64,000 bases of DNA from Streptomyces populi (lineage in GTDB: Bacteria; Actinomycetota; Actinomycetes; Streptomycetales; Streptomycetaceae). The stretch covers positions 38,050 to 102,049 of the forward strand of contig NZ_KZ626860.1 of the NCBI RefSeq assembly GCF_002911015.1, in the 5' to 3' direction. The notes below the pieces were generated by a model. It did no database searches and was not told the DNA's origin. It saw only the letters and a list, made by a program, of their open reading frames with translations. The position numbers and the translations under genes were made by a program. Shown here in pieces: positions 16,717 through 24,738 of this stretch (its first letter is position 1; each line of letters begins with the position of its first letter).

Positions 16717-17637
16717 GTGACCACGAGCCCCGCCGACGAGTTCGAGACGTACCGCCCGCGGCTGTTCGGGCTCGCCTACCGCATGCTCGGTTCCGCCGCC
16801 GACGCCGAGGACACCGTGCAGGACGCCTATCTCCGCTTCAGCGGCGCCGACCGGGCGGGGGTCGAGCAGCCCGGCGCCTGGCTCGCCAAGGTCGTCACCA
16901 ACCTCTGCCTCAACCGGCTCACCTCGGCCCGCGCGCGGCGTGAGCGGTACGTGGGGCCCTGGCTGCCCGAACCGGTCGCCACCGGGGACGGCACCCTCGG
17001 CCCCCTGGAGTCGGCGGAGCGGCGCGACGCCGTGTCCGTGGCCCTGCTGGTCCTGCTGGAGCGGCTCACGCCGACCGAGCGGGCCGTCTACGTCCTGCGG
17101 GAGGCCTTCGCCTACGGCCACCGGGAGATCGCCGGCGTCCTGGAACTGAGCGAGGCCAACTGCCGCCAGCTGTACCGGCGGGCGGTACGGCGCCTCACCG
17201 TGCCCGAGGCCCGCTTCGAGGCTCCCGCCGAGCAGCGGACCCGGCTCGTCGACTCGTTCCTCTCCGCCGCCCGCGAGGGTGATCTGGCGGGCCTGGAGCG
17301 GCTGTTCGCCGAGGAGGTCGTCTGGTGGTCCGACGGCGGCGGCAAGGTCTCCGCGGCGCGGCGGCCCGTCGAGGGACGCGAGAAGGTACTGCGTTTCCTG
17401 GCCGGTGTCGCCGCCCGGGCCGGGGCGGACGGGTTCGCCCTCTCGGTGGCCGAGGTCAACGGCCACGACGCCCTGATCGTCCGCGGCCCCGCGGGCGCGG
17501 ACGGGGACGCGGGCGTGATCGGCGTCGTCGCCTTCGAGGTCCGCGACGGCGTGATCGCGGAGGCGCGGATGGTGATGAACCCTGACAAGCTGGAATTCCT
17601 GGGACGTCAGCTGGAACGGGCCCGCACTCCGGGGTGA
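16717..17637 (+). CDS. ECF41-type RNA polymerase sigma factor (SigJ-like)
   Basis: 306 aa. Sigma region 2 (FETYRPRLFGLAYRMLGSAA ... DAEDTVQDAYLRF) and region 4 (LTPTERAVYVLREAFAYGHR ... CRQLYRRAVRR) are followed by a SnoaL-like domain (about residues 185-300). All three diagnostic ECF41 motifs are present: WLPEP in the linker, DGGGK and NPDKL in the extension. In ECF41 the C-terminal domain replaces an anti-sigma factor by modulating activity in cis. The partner gene downstream fits the family rule of an oxidoreductase, epimerase or carboxymuconolactone decarboxylase. Start chosen at GTG 16717; GGAGG is only one base before it, so initiation may be unusual or leaderless. Confidence 0.9.
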   Translation: MTTSPADEFETYRPRLFGLAYRMLGSAADAEDTVQDAYLRFSGADRAGVEQPGAWLAKVVTNLCLNRLTSARARRERYVGPWLPEPVATGDGTLGPLESAERRDAVSVALLVLLERLTPTERAVYVLREAFAYGHREIAGVLELSEANCRQLYRRAVRRLTVPEARFEAPAEQRTRLVDSFLSAAREGDLAGLERLFAEEVVWWSDGGGKVSAARRPVEGREKVLRFLAGVAARAGADGFALSVAEVNGHDALIVRGPAGADGDAGVIGVVAFEVRDGVIAEARMVMNPDKLEFLGRQLERARTPG

Positions 17638-17701
17638 CCGGAACCCGGGAGCAGACGGGCCGGGGGCCACCGGACCCCCTCCGCCCGTTCGCCGGCGGCG
17701 T

Positions 17702-17728
17702 TGTCACATTCACGCGGGCCGCGCGGTC
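17702..17728 (+). promoter_or_regulatory. Likely ECF41-dependent promoter
   Basis: TGTCACA (17702-17708), a 16-bp spacer and GGTC (17725-17728). Published ECF41 promoters have TGTCACA about 16 bp before CGTC; the -35 is identical and the -10 matches three of four bases. It drives the partner gene at 17786. Confidence 0.65.
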
Positions 17729-17785
17729 TCAGTCGGCGAAGGGCGCTCCACCCGGGAGCGTCCGGCGTGGAGAGGACCGAACAGC

Positions 17786-18535
17786 ATGACCACGATCCTG
17801 GTGACCGGCGGCACCGGAACCCTCGGCCGGCTCGTCACCGAGCGGCTGAGGGCGGACGGCCACGAGGTGCGGGTGCTCAGCCGGCACGCGCAGCCGTACG
17901 CCGTCGATCTCCGTGAGGGCGGCAGCGGCCTGGAGGCGGCGGTCGCGGGGGCGGACGCGATCGTGCACTGCGCGACCTCGCCCCGCGGAGGGGACGAGGA
18001 AGCGGCCGCGCGGCTGATCGAGGCCGCCCGCCGGGCGGGCGTCCCGCATCTGGTCTACATCTCGATCGTCGGCGTCGACGCGGTGCCGTTCGGCTACTAC
18101 AGGACCAAACGGGCCGTGGAGAAGCAGGTCGAGGAGTCCGGGCTCGGCTGGACGATCCTGCGCACCACCCAGTTCCACGACCTCGTCGCCCAGGTCCTCG
18201 GCGGCCTCGCCAGGCTGCCCGTGCTGCTCCTGCCCGCCGGGGTCTCCGACCAGCCGATCGAGACCGCCGAGGTCGCCGAACGGCTGGCGGGGCTGGCGGC
18301 CGGGGTGCCCGCGGGGCGGGTCGAGGACATGGGCGGGCCCGAGGTGCGCACGTTCCGTTCGCTGGCGCGGGCCCACCTGCGCGCCACCGGGAAGCGCCGC
18401 CCGCTGCTCGACGTACGCCTGGCGGGCAAGGCCTACCGGGCGTTCCGGGAGGGGCACCACCTCACGCCGGGCCACGCCGTGGGGAAGGGAACGTTCGAGG
18501 ACTTCCTGAAGGCGCGCTCCGGAAGCCCGCGCTGA
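17786..18535 (+). CDS. NAD(P)-binding atypical SDR / epimerase-like protein (ECF41 partner)
   Basis: 249 aa. MTTILVTGGTGTLGRLVTERL carries the Rossmann GGTGxxG motif of NmrA-like atypical short-chain dehydrogenases. VYISIVGVDAVPFGYYRTKR has the YxxxK-type segment, and GWTILRTTQFHDL matches the NmrA/SDRa5 family. It probably reduces or epimerises a small molecule with NAD(P)H, or acts as a redox sensor. Preceded by AGAGGA and by the likely ECF41 promoter. It is the single gene downstream of the sigma factor and the probable main target. Substrate unknown. Confidence 0.85.
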   Translation: MTTILVTGGTGTLGRLVTERLRADGHEVRVLSRHAQPYAVDLREGGSGLEAAVAGADAIVHCATSPRGGDEEAAARLIEAARRAGVPHLVYISIVGVDAVPFGYYRTKRAVEKQVEESGLGWTILRTTQFHDLVAQVLGGLARLPVLLLPAGVSDQPIETAEVAERLAGLAAGVPAGRVEDMGGPEVRTFRSLARAHLRATGKRRPLLDVRLAGKAYRAFREGHHLTPGHAVGKGTFEDFLKARSGSPR

Positions 18536-18601
18536 CCTCGCACCACGACTCGGACGACAAGGTTCCCGGCCCGGGAAGTGCCCGCGTCCCGCGAGGCGTC
18601 C

Positions 18602-18676
18602 CCGCTCCGGGCGGGCCCGGGGTCCCCCGTTCCGGGCGGGCCCGGGATCTCCCGCTCCGGGTCGGCCCGGGGCCTA
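18602..18676. repeat. 25-bp tandem repeat, three copies, reaching the ROK stop codon
   Basis: Units start at 18602, 18627 and 18652 (CCGCTCCGGG or CCGTTCCGGG, each followed by a GGCCCGGG-type core), differing at a few bases. The third unit contains the TAG stop of the ROK gene. It lies between convergent genes and may serve as a GC-rich transcription barrier. Confidence 0.75.
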
Positions 18677-19906
18677 CCGTGACGGCGGCGGGGCGAACAG
18701 CTCGTCCTGTGCGCCGTCGCGCGCGATCAGCAGGGCGCCGCGCAGCACCGCGCCTCCGCCCAGCGCGCTCGCGCGCACCTCGGTCGGGAGCGGCGAGATG
18801 CGGGCGAGCCGCCGCCCGACCCGGACGGCAAGTTCCGTGCCGCCCGCCTGGCCGACCTCGCCGCCGAGGACCACGCACCCGGGGTCCAGCACGGCGCTGA
18901 CGGAGGCGGCGCCGACGGCGAGGCGCTGGGCGAGGGCGTCGAGGAAGCCCTCGGCCGCCGGGGATCCGGGGCTCGCCAGCGCCTGCCGCACCAGCGCCGC
19001 GGCGTGCGGTTCGTGGCCCTCGGGCCGGGCCTGGACACCGTGCTCCGCCGCCAGCTCCGCGATCGCCGCGGACCCGACCAGCGAATGGAAGCCGCCCCCG
19101 CAGTCGGTCGCCGAGGGCAGGCTCGTGGTGCCCGGCACCGGCAGGAAGCCGATCTCCCCAGTTCCTCCGGAGGCGCCGCGGCGCAGGGCGCCGTCGAGGA
19201 CGACGGCGGCGCCGGTGCCGTGGCCGAGCCACAGCAGGACGAACGTGTCACGGTCCCGGGCGACACCGTCGCGCTGCTCGGCCAGGGCCGCGAGGTTGGT
19301 CTCGTTCTCGACGAGGACGCGGGCCTCGGGAAGCCGCTCCTGGAGGACCGCGACCAGCCGCCGGTGCCAGGCGGGCAGACCGGTGGAGTTGCGGAGTTCA
19401 CCGCTGGCGGGATCGATCAGACCGGGCGCCCCGATGCCGACGGTGTGCAGCCTGCCCCACCCCCGGACGAGTTCGGGCGGGGACGACGCCCCGAGCGACC
19501 CCGCCGCCTTCGCCACCCGCTCGACCAGCGCCACCGCCTGCTCCACCGCAGGCCCGGTCCCGGTGCCCTCGCCGATGGGCACGGACGCCTCGGCCAGGAC
19601 CTGACCGACCAGGTCGGAGACGACGACGGACACGCCCTCCGTGCGGACGTCCAGCGCGGCCAGACGGGCGCGGTCCGCGACGATCCCGTAGACCCGGGCG
19701 TTGGGGCCGCGCCGCTGCTCCCCCGATTCCCCGACGACGGTGACGAGACCGGAGGCCGTGAGGCGTTCGACGAGGTCGGCGACGGTCGGCCGGGACAGTC
19801 CGGTGAGCTGCTTCAACCGCGTGGCCGTCAAAGGGCCCTCCTGCTGCAGCAGCCGCAGGGCGAGCCGGTCGTTGATGGCCCGTGCGGTGCTCGGGGATGC
19901 GGGCAT
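18674..19906 (-). CDS. ROK-family transcriptional regulator
   Basis: 410 aa from ATG 19906, with GGAGGA ten bases upstream. The N-terminal winged helix is LRLLQQEGPLTATRLKQLTG with SRPTVADLVERLTASGLV. A sugar-kinase-like ROK domain follows (VGIGAPGLIDPASGELRNS; WLGHGTGAAVVLDGALRRGA; GGTGEIGFLPVPG). The usual zinc-binding CxCGxxGC cluster is reduced to DCGGGFHS, so the metal site seems lost. These repressors usually respond to sugars. It is divergent from the MFS transporter, with an inverted repeat in between, so it probably controls that gene and itself. Confidence 0.9.
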   Translation of the reverse strand: MPASPSTARAINDRLALRLLQQEGPLTATRLKQLTGLSRPTVADLVERLTASGLVTVVGESGEQRRGPNARVYGIVADRARLAALDVRTEGVSVVVSDLVGQVLAEASVPIGEGTGTGPAVEQAVALVERVAKAAGSLGASSPPELVRGWGRLHTVGIGAPGLIDPASGELRNSTGLPAWHRRLVAVLQERLPEARVLVENETNLAALAEQRDGVARDRDTFVLLWLGHGTGAAVVLDGALRRGASGGTGEIGFLPVPGTTSLPSATDCGGGFHSLVGSAAIAELAAEHGVQARPEGHEPHAAALVRQALASPGSPAAEGFLDALAQRLAVGAASVSAVLDPGCVVLGGEVGQAGGTELAVRVGRRLARISPLPTEVRASALGGGAVLRGALLIARDGAQDELFAPPPSR

Positions 19907-19968
19907 GCCGGGAATCCTCCCAGATCGGCTCGGCCGCCGGACGAGCGGGCGGCGAGCGGACATCTATT

Positions 19969-19989
19969 TATCAGGCAGGGTTCCTGATA
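19969..19989. promoter_or_regulatory. Candidate ROK operator
   Basis: TATCAGG (19969-19975) and CCTGATA (19983-19989) form a perfect 7-bp inverted repeat with a 7-bp spacer. It lies in an AT-rich island centred between the ROK regulator and MFS starts, where a shared repressor site is expected. Confidence 0.6.
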
Positions 19990-20037
19990 GTTTACGGCGG
20001 CACACTGTTGAACCATCACCCGGGGAGGGGCCCGAGC

Positions 20038-21249
20038 ATGAGTGGAGTGGTCTACGACCAGCGCGAGGTCAGGCGCGCCCGGTACGCCGTGGCGGCCGTG
20101 TTCGCCGTGCACGGAGCCGTCACCGGGTCCTTCGCGACCCGCGTGCCGTGGATCCAGGACCACGCGTCGGTCAGCGCGGGGCAGCTCGGCTTCGCCCTCG
20201 CCTTCACCGCGTTCGGCGCGTCCTGCTCGATGCCGCTGGCCGGCCGGATCACCCACCGCTTCGGCAGCCGTGCGGCGCTGCGCGGTCTCATCGCCCTGTG
20301 GACGCTGGCGCTGGTCCTGCCCGCCCTGGCGCCGAACCTGCCGGCCCTGTGCCTCGCGATGTTCGTGTACGGCGCCACGGCGGGAATGGCCGACGTCGCC
20401 ATGAACGCGCTGGGCGTCGAGGTCGAGAACCGGCTCGACAAGTCGATCATGTCCGGGCTGCACGGCATGTGGAGCGCCGGCGCGCTGATCGGCGCGGCGG
20501 CCGGCACGCTCGCCGCGCACCTGGGCGCGGACGCGCGGCTGCACCACGGCCTGGCCGCGGCCGTCCTCACCCTTCTCGGCCTCGCCGCCTGCCGGTGGGT
20601 GCTCGACCTGCAACCCACCGAGGACGAGGAGCCGCCGCCGCGCTTCGCGCTGCCGCCCCGGTCGGCACTGCTCATCGGCGCGGTCGGCTTCTGCGCGGTC
20701 TTCGCCGAAGGCGCGAGCCTGGACTGGTCGGCGGTCTACCTGCGCGACCGGCTGGACAGCTCGGCCGCCCTGGCCGCGGCCTCGACCACCGGCTTCATGC
20801 TGACCATGGCGGTGGCCCGACTGGTCGGCGACACCGTGGTGAACCGCTTCGGCGCCGTCCGCACCGTGCGGGCCGGCGGCGTCCTCGCCGTGCTCGGCGG
20901 ACTGCTGGTCGTCCTCTCGGAGCATCCGGCGGTGGCGATGAGCGGCTTCGCGCTGCTCGGACTCGGCATCGCGGTCGTCGTCCCGCTCTGCTTCGCGGCG
21001 GCCGGGCGCAGCGGCCCCAACCCCAGTCAGGCCATCGCGGGCGTCGCCACCATCACGTACACCTCGGGGCTCATCGCGCCGAGCCTGATCGGGTCGGTGG
21101 CACAGGCGACGAACCTGATGGTGTCGTTCGTCCTGGTCACGGTCCTGGCGGTCGGGCTGGTCACGCTCGCGGGCGTGCTGCGCGCCGGGGACCGCGTCAG
21201 CCCGAAGGTCGGTCCGCTGAGCGCAGCAGTTCCCGACCCACGGCCCTGA
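20038..21249 (+). CDS. MFS transporter (YbjJ-like)
   Basis: 403 aa with twelve predicted spans, from ATG 20038 with GGAGGGG seven bases upstream. Typical major-facilitator features: GSFATRVPWIQDHASVSAGQ, AGRITHRFGSRAALR (loop 2-3 motif), GLHGMWSAGALIGAAAG, and GLGIAVVVPLCFAAAGRSG. The family exports or imports small solutes with protons; the ROK neighbour hints at a sugar or sugar-like compound. The last 53 bp overlap, on the opposite strand, the end of the thioesterase gene. Confidence 0.88.
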   Translation: MSGVVYDQREVRRARYAVAAVFAVHGAVTGSFATRVPWIQDHASVSAGQLGFALAFTAFGASCSMPLAGRITHRFGSRAALRGLIALWTLALVLPALAPNLPALCLAMFVYGATAGMADVAMNALGVEVENRLDKSIMSGLHGMWSAGALIGAAAGTLAAHLGADARLHHGLAAAVLTLLGLAACRWVLDLQPTEDEEPPPRFALPPRSALLIGAVGFCAVFAEGASLDWSAVYLRDRLDSSAALAAASTTGFMLTMAVARLVGDTVVNRFGAVRTVRAGGVLAVLGGLLVVLSEHPAVAMSGFALLGLGIAVVVPLCFAAAGRSGPNPSQAIAGVATITYTSGLIAPSLIGSVAQATNLMVSFVLVTVLAVGLVTLAGVLRAGDRVSPKVGPLSAAVPDPRP

Positions 21250-21667
21250 ACCGCTCGCTCCACGGCGCCGGGCGCAGCGTCCCGGCGTCGAGCCGGACGA
21301 GGACCCGGGTCCCGTGCGCGTAGGTGACCGCGCCATCGGGGGAACAGAAACGGAAGCCGTACGTCAGTCCGGTGTTCCCGAGCCTTTCCAGCCAGAGGTG
21401 GACGGCGTACGTGCCGGGGCGGCTGACCGGGGCCTCGTAGGTGATCCGCAGCTCCTTGACGGCGTTGCAGGAGTCGCCCGCCGCCTCCCAGTCGCCGTCG
21501 AAGCCGAAGCCGCGCTCGTTCCACAGCGCGGTCCAGGCGCGCTCGACCAGGACCGGGTAGCGGGCGTTGTGGAGCAGTCCGAGCGCGTCGAGGTCGTCGA
21601 AGTGGACGGTGACGGGCAGGAGCCGTCCGTACGGGAGGGCGGGGGCGACGGGTGCTTCGGCGGTCAC
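21197..21667 (-). CDS. Hotdog-fold acyl-CoA thioesterase (4HBT type)
   Basis: 156 aa from GTG 21667, with AGGAG eight bases upstream. LPVTVHFDDLDALGLLHNARYPVLVER contains the catalytic Asp region of 4-hydroxybenzoyl-CoA thioesterase relatives (HFDDLDxxGhhHN). Further hotdog strands are AVKELRITYEAPVSRPG and VTYAHGTRVLVRLD. Cleaves an acyl-CoA or acyl-carrier thioester; substrate unknown. Its 3' end overlaps the convergent MFS gene by 53 bp. A longer start at 21742 has no ribosome site. Confidence 0.85.
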   Translation of the reverse strand: MTAEAPVAPALPYGRLLPVTVHFDDLDALGLLHNARYPVLVERAWTALWNERGFGFDGDWEAAGDSCNAVKELRITYEAPVSRPGTYAVHLWLERLGNTGLTYGFRFCSPDGAVTYAHGTRVLVRLDAGTLRPAPWSERFRAVGRELLRSADRPSG

Positions 21668-21769
21668 GGGCGGGGCTCCTGGGACGTGCTGCGGCGCGCG
21701 GAGGTGCGGGCCTGGCTGAAACGGTGCCCCCATCCTAAGCAAACGCTCAGGAGCCCCGCCCGGGCGGGA

Positions 21770-23098
21770 TCAGCCCGCGATGGAGTCGAGCTGCTCGGCG
21801 GCCGGACGCAGCTCCCACAGATCACCGCCGGGCGGTGCCTCGAGCCGTGGCACGGCGGCCCGCGCGGCCGGGTCCCCCGCGTCGGCGGCGGCGCGCACCA
21901 CGTCGCTCGCCGCGAAGCGGTGGAACTCCAGCTCGGGATGGCCCCACGGTTCGGCGCCGGTCGCCGTCGGCAGCAGGTAGTCGACCGCCTTGAACAGGCT
22001 CTGGCCGTCCGGCCCCCGGTACGCCCACAGGTCCACGCCGACCTTCCGGCCGATCGCCGCGAGCCGGGTGTACGCCACCAGGTCGAAGGTCGAGTAGTGC
22101 CAGCTCCGGGTGCGGGCGAGCTCCTGGGGCTGGCCGCCGTCGGCGGCGATCTGCGGGTCGACGCGCAGGGCGCCCGCGGCGAGCACGGTCCGCCGGGCGA
22201 GTCCCCTGTCGCCGGTCGCGCACGCGAGGGCGGCGAGCTGCATGTCGTAGAAGGTGCCGTGGTTGTTGCGCGCCGCGCCCTCCTCCTTGCCGAAGGCGCT
22301 GTCCGTCAGCCAGTCGCGGTAGCCGGTGTTCCAGGCGAGCATCGCGGCCCGGTCGCGCCGGGACCAGCCGGGGGCGCCGGTGTCCAGGAGGGCGATCGCG
22401 TCGAGGACGCTCGTGTAGGACTGCGAGAAGTCGATGACGCCGATGGCCCGGCCGTCGTACTTGCAGGGGATGAACTGGCCGTGGTCCAGGTTCGGGTTCA
22501 TCCGGGTGGCCGGGTCCAGGAACCAGGTGCGCAGGACCTGGGCGGCCTTCACCGCGTACCTCTTCTCGCCGGTGTAGTACCAGGCGAGAGCCAGGTCGTA
22601 CGTCGAGTCGAACACCTTCTCCACGTCCTGACGGTCGGTGCCGCTGTCCACCTCGGGGTTGCGCTGCCCGTCGCGCTGGACGTACGGGCACCCCCAGGGG
22701 TTGTCGGCGGTGGCGGGACGTGAGGGCCACCAGTAGGGAGCCTGGCTGAGGTAGTCGTGGACGTCCCCGCCGGGAGCGGGTCTCGGCTTGTCGACGACCG
22801 TCCAGGGGCCCTGGTCCAGCCAGTTGTCGGCGCGGGTGGTCAACTTCCGCAGGGCACCGGCGAGTCGGCGGTCGCCCTTCTCCAGCCGGGCCCGGGTGCG
22901 CCACAGCCGGCCGCCGTCCAGGACCACGGTCTCCGGCGGCTCGGACGCGGTCCGGCCGGACACCGCGGACGCGGTGCGGGCGGATGCCGGGGGGAGGAAC
23001 GGGGCCGCCGTACGGGCCGACGCCGAGGGGGCCACGAGGGAGACGAGGGCGACGGCGACCGCCGCGATCGCCAGGCCCGGTCCGGATCGTGTACTCAC
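21770..23098 (-). CDS. Secreted alginate-lyase-family polysaccharide lyase
   Basis: 442 aa from GTG 23098, with CGGAG upstream. A Sec signal (GLAIAAVAVALVSLVAPSASA) comes first, then a short Ala/Thr-rich spacer. The (alpha/alpha) toroid domain runs from about residue 85 to the end: DYLSQAPYWWPSRPATADNP, DHGQFIPCKYDGRAIGVIDF, and the catalytic-type GAARNNHGTFYDMQLAAL (Asn-Asn-His). It matches the alginate lyase domain (PL5/PL38-like), which eliminates uronate polymers. The precise polymer, alginate or glucuronan, cannot be told. Monocistronic, with a palindrome just upstream. Confidence 0.85.
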   Translation of the reverse strand: MSTRSGPGLAIAAVAVALVSLVAPSASARTAAPFLPPASARTASAVSGRTASEPPETVVLDGGRLWRTRARLEKGDRRLAGALRKLTTRADNWLDQGPWTVVDKPRPAPGGDVHDYLSQAPYWWPSRPATADNPWGCPYVQRDGQRNPEVDSGTDRQDVEKVFDSTYDLALAWYYTGEKRYAVKAAQVLRTWFLDPATRMNPNLDHGQFIPCKYDGRAIGVIDFSQSYTSVLDAIALLDTGAPGWSRRDRAAMLAWNTGYRDWLTDSAFGKEEGAARNNHGTFYDMQLAALACATGDRGLARRTVLAAGALRVDPQIAADGGQPQELARTRSWHYSTFDLVAYTRLAAIGRKVGVDLWAYRGPDGQSLFKAVDYLLPTATGAEPWGHPELEFHRFAASDVVRAAADAGDPAARAAVPRLEAPPGGDLWELRPAAEQLDSIAG

Positions 23099-23118
23099 AT
23101 GACACTCCGATCAGACAT

Positions 23119-23133
23119 ATGAACGACGTTCAT
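23119..23133. promoter_or_regulatory. Palindrome ATGAACG-A-CGTTCAT upstream of the lyase
   Basis: Perfect 7-bp arms around one base, 21 bp before the lyase start and 86 bp before the divergent permease. Its form resembles sites of GntR- or IclR-type sugar-acid repressors. No regulator gene is adjacent. Confidence 0.5.
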
Positions 23134-23218
23134 GAGAAGGACCGTGCGAGCGTAGAGCGGCTGGCCGGACGTGACAATGGTCCGGACCGATTCACGTACA
23201 GAGAAAGCGGACCTCACC

Positions 23219-24610
23219 ATGGACCTCGGCGTGGGCTGGAAACTGCACGGCGACGGGCGGACCCCCGCCCCGGGAGCGGTCGTCCGCCCCGATGAACGCC
23301 TCTCCTGGCCCCGGACCTTCGGGCTCGGCGCCCAGCACGTCGTGGCCATGTTCGGGGCGTCTTTCGTCGCGCCCGTTCTGATGGGACTCGACCCGAATCT
23401 CGCCATCATGATGTCCGGCGTCGCGACGGTCGTCTTCCTGCTCGCCACCCGTGGCCGGGTGCCCAGCTATCTGGGCTGTTCGCTCTCCTTCGTGGGCGTC
23501 GCCGCCGTGATCCGCGCGCAGGGCGGCACCAGCGCCACGGTGACCGGCGCGTGCTTCGTGGTCGGTGTCGCGCTGTTCCTGGTGGGTCTGGCCGTCCAGC
23601 GGTTCGGGGCGAGGATCATCCACGCCGCGATGCCGCCGATCGTGACCGGCGCGGTCGTCATGCTGATCGGCTTCAACCTGGCGCCGGTGACGGCGTCCAC
23701 CTACTGGCCGCAGGACCAGTGGACGGCCCTGCTCACCATGCTGGTCACCGGCGCGGCCGTGGTGTGCCTGCGCGGCTTCTGGTCGCGCATCGCGATCTTC
23801 CTCGGACTGGTCTTCGGCTACGCGGTCTCCTGGCTCTTCGACCGGATCTTCGGCCGGATCCACGCGGCGGACGCGAGCGGCAAGGTCACCGACCACTGGC
23901 GGCTGGACCTCTCCGGGGTCGAGCACGCGGACTGGATCGGGCTGCCGTCCTTCCACGGACCGTCGTTCCAGTGGTCCGCGATCCTCGTCGCGCTGCCGGT
24001 GGTCATCGCGCTGGTCGCCGAGAACGCGGGGCACGTCAAGGCCGTCGGCGAGATGACCGGCGACCCGCTGGACGACGAGCTGGGCACCGCGATCTCCGCG
24101 GACGGAGCCGCCTCCATGCTCTCCACCGCGGTCGGCGGACCGCCCAACACCACGTACTCCGAGAACATCGGCGTGATGGCCGCGACCCGGGTCTACTCCA
24201 CGGCCGCGTACTGGGCCGCCGCCGGCTTCGCCCTGCTCTTCGGGCTGTGCCCCAAGTTCGGCGCGGTGGTCGCGGCGATCCCGGGCGGCGTCCTCGGCGG
24301 CATCACCGTCATCCTCTACGGCATGATCGGGCTGCTCGGCGCCCAGATCTGGCTCAACGCCCGGGTGGACCTGCGCAATCCGCTGAACCTGGTGCCCGCC
24401 GCCGCGGGCATCATCATCGGCATCGGCGGCGTCACCCTGAAGTTCACCGACAACTTCTCGCTGAACGGCATCGCGCTGGGCACCATCGTCGTGATCACCG
24501 GCTACCACGCGCTGCGGGCGATGGCCCCGCCCCACCTCCGGCAGGAACCGCTGCTCGACTCGGGGACGTCGGGGTACGACGAGCCCGGGGACCGGCGCGC
24601 CGGATCGTAG
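23219..24610 (+). CDS. NCS2 nucleobase:cation symporter (uracil/xanthine permease)
   Basis: 463 aa from ATG 23219 (MDLGVGWKLHGDG); in-frame starts at 23171 and 23177 are alternatives. About twelve to fourteen spans. Family marks: FGLGAQHVVAMFGASFVAPV near the N terminus, VALVAENAGHVKAVGEMTG with the substrate-coordinating Glu, and GGPPNTTYSENIGVMAATRV, the NCS2 signature. It imports a nucleobase with a proton. UraA-type uracil transport is the closest guess, and linkage to the pyr operon 30 kb away is not required. Transcribed away from the lyase. Confidence 0.9.
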   Translation: MDLGVGWKLHGDGRTPAPGAVVRPDERLSWPRTFGLGAQHVVAMFGASFVAPVLMGLDPNLAIMMSGVATVVFLLATRGRVPSYLGCSLSFVGVAAVIRAQGGTSATVTGACFVVGVALFLVGLAVQRFGARIIHAAMPPIVTGAVVMLIGFNLAPVTASTYWPQDQWTALLTMLVTGAAVVCLRGFWSRIAIFLGLVFGYAVSWLFDRIFGRIHAADASGKVTDHWRLDLSGVEHADWIGLPSFHGPSFQWSAILVALPVVIALVAENAGHVKAVGEMTGDPLDDELGTAISADGAASMLSTAVGGPPNTTYSENIGVMAATRVYSTAAYWAAAGFALLFGLCPKFGAVVAAIPGGVLGGITVILYGMIGLLGAQIWLNARVDLRNPLNLVPAAAGIIIGIGGVTLKFTDNFSLNGIALGTIVVITGYHALRAMAPPHLRQEPLLDSGTSGYDEPGDRRAGS

Positions 24611-24738
24611 ACGTGCTCCGCCGGGAAGGCCCCGGTGCGCCCCGGTGGTCGCTCGGCTCCCCGGCCGCGTTCCCCCGTTCCGGGGAAGCCCCCGGAACGG
24701 CGGCGCGCCGGCCGGCCCACGACTGGGACGCTGCCTTC

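Noticed and set aside
18602..18676. CRISPR array
   Set aside because: The units are contiguous with no spacers, only three copies and no cas genes in the window.
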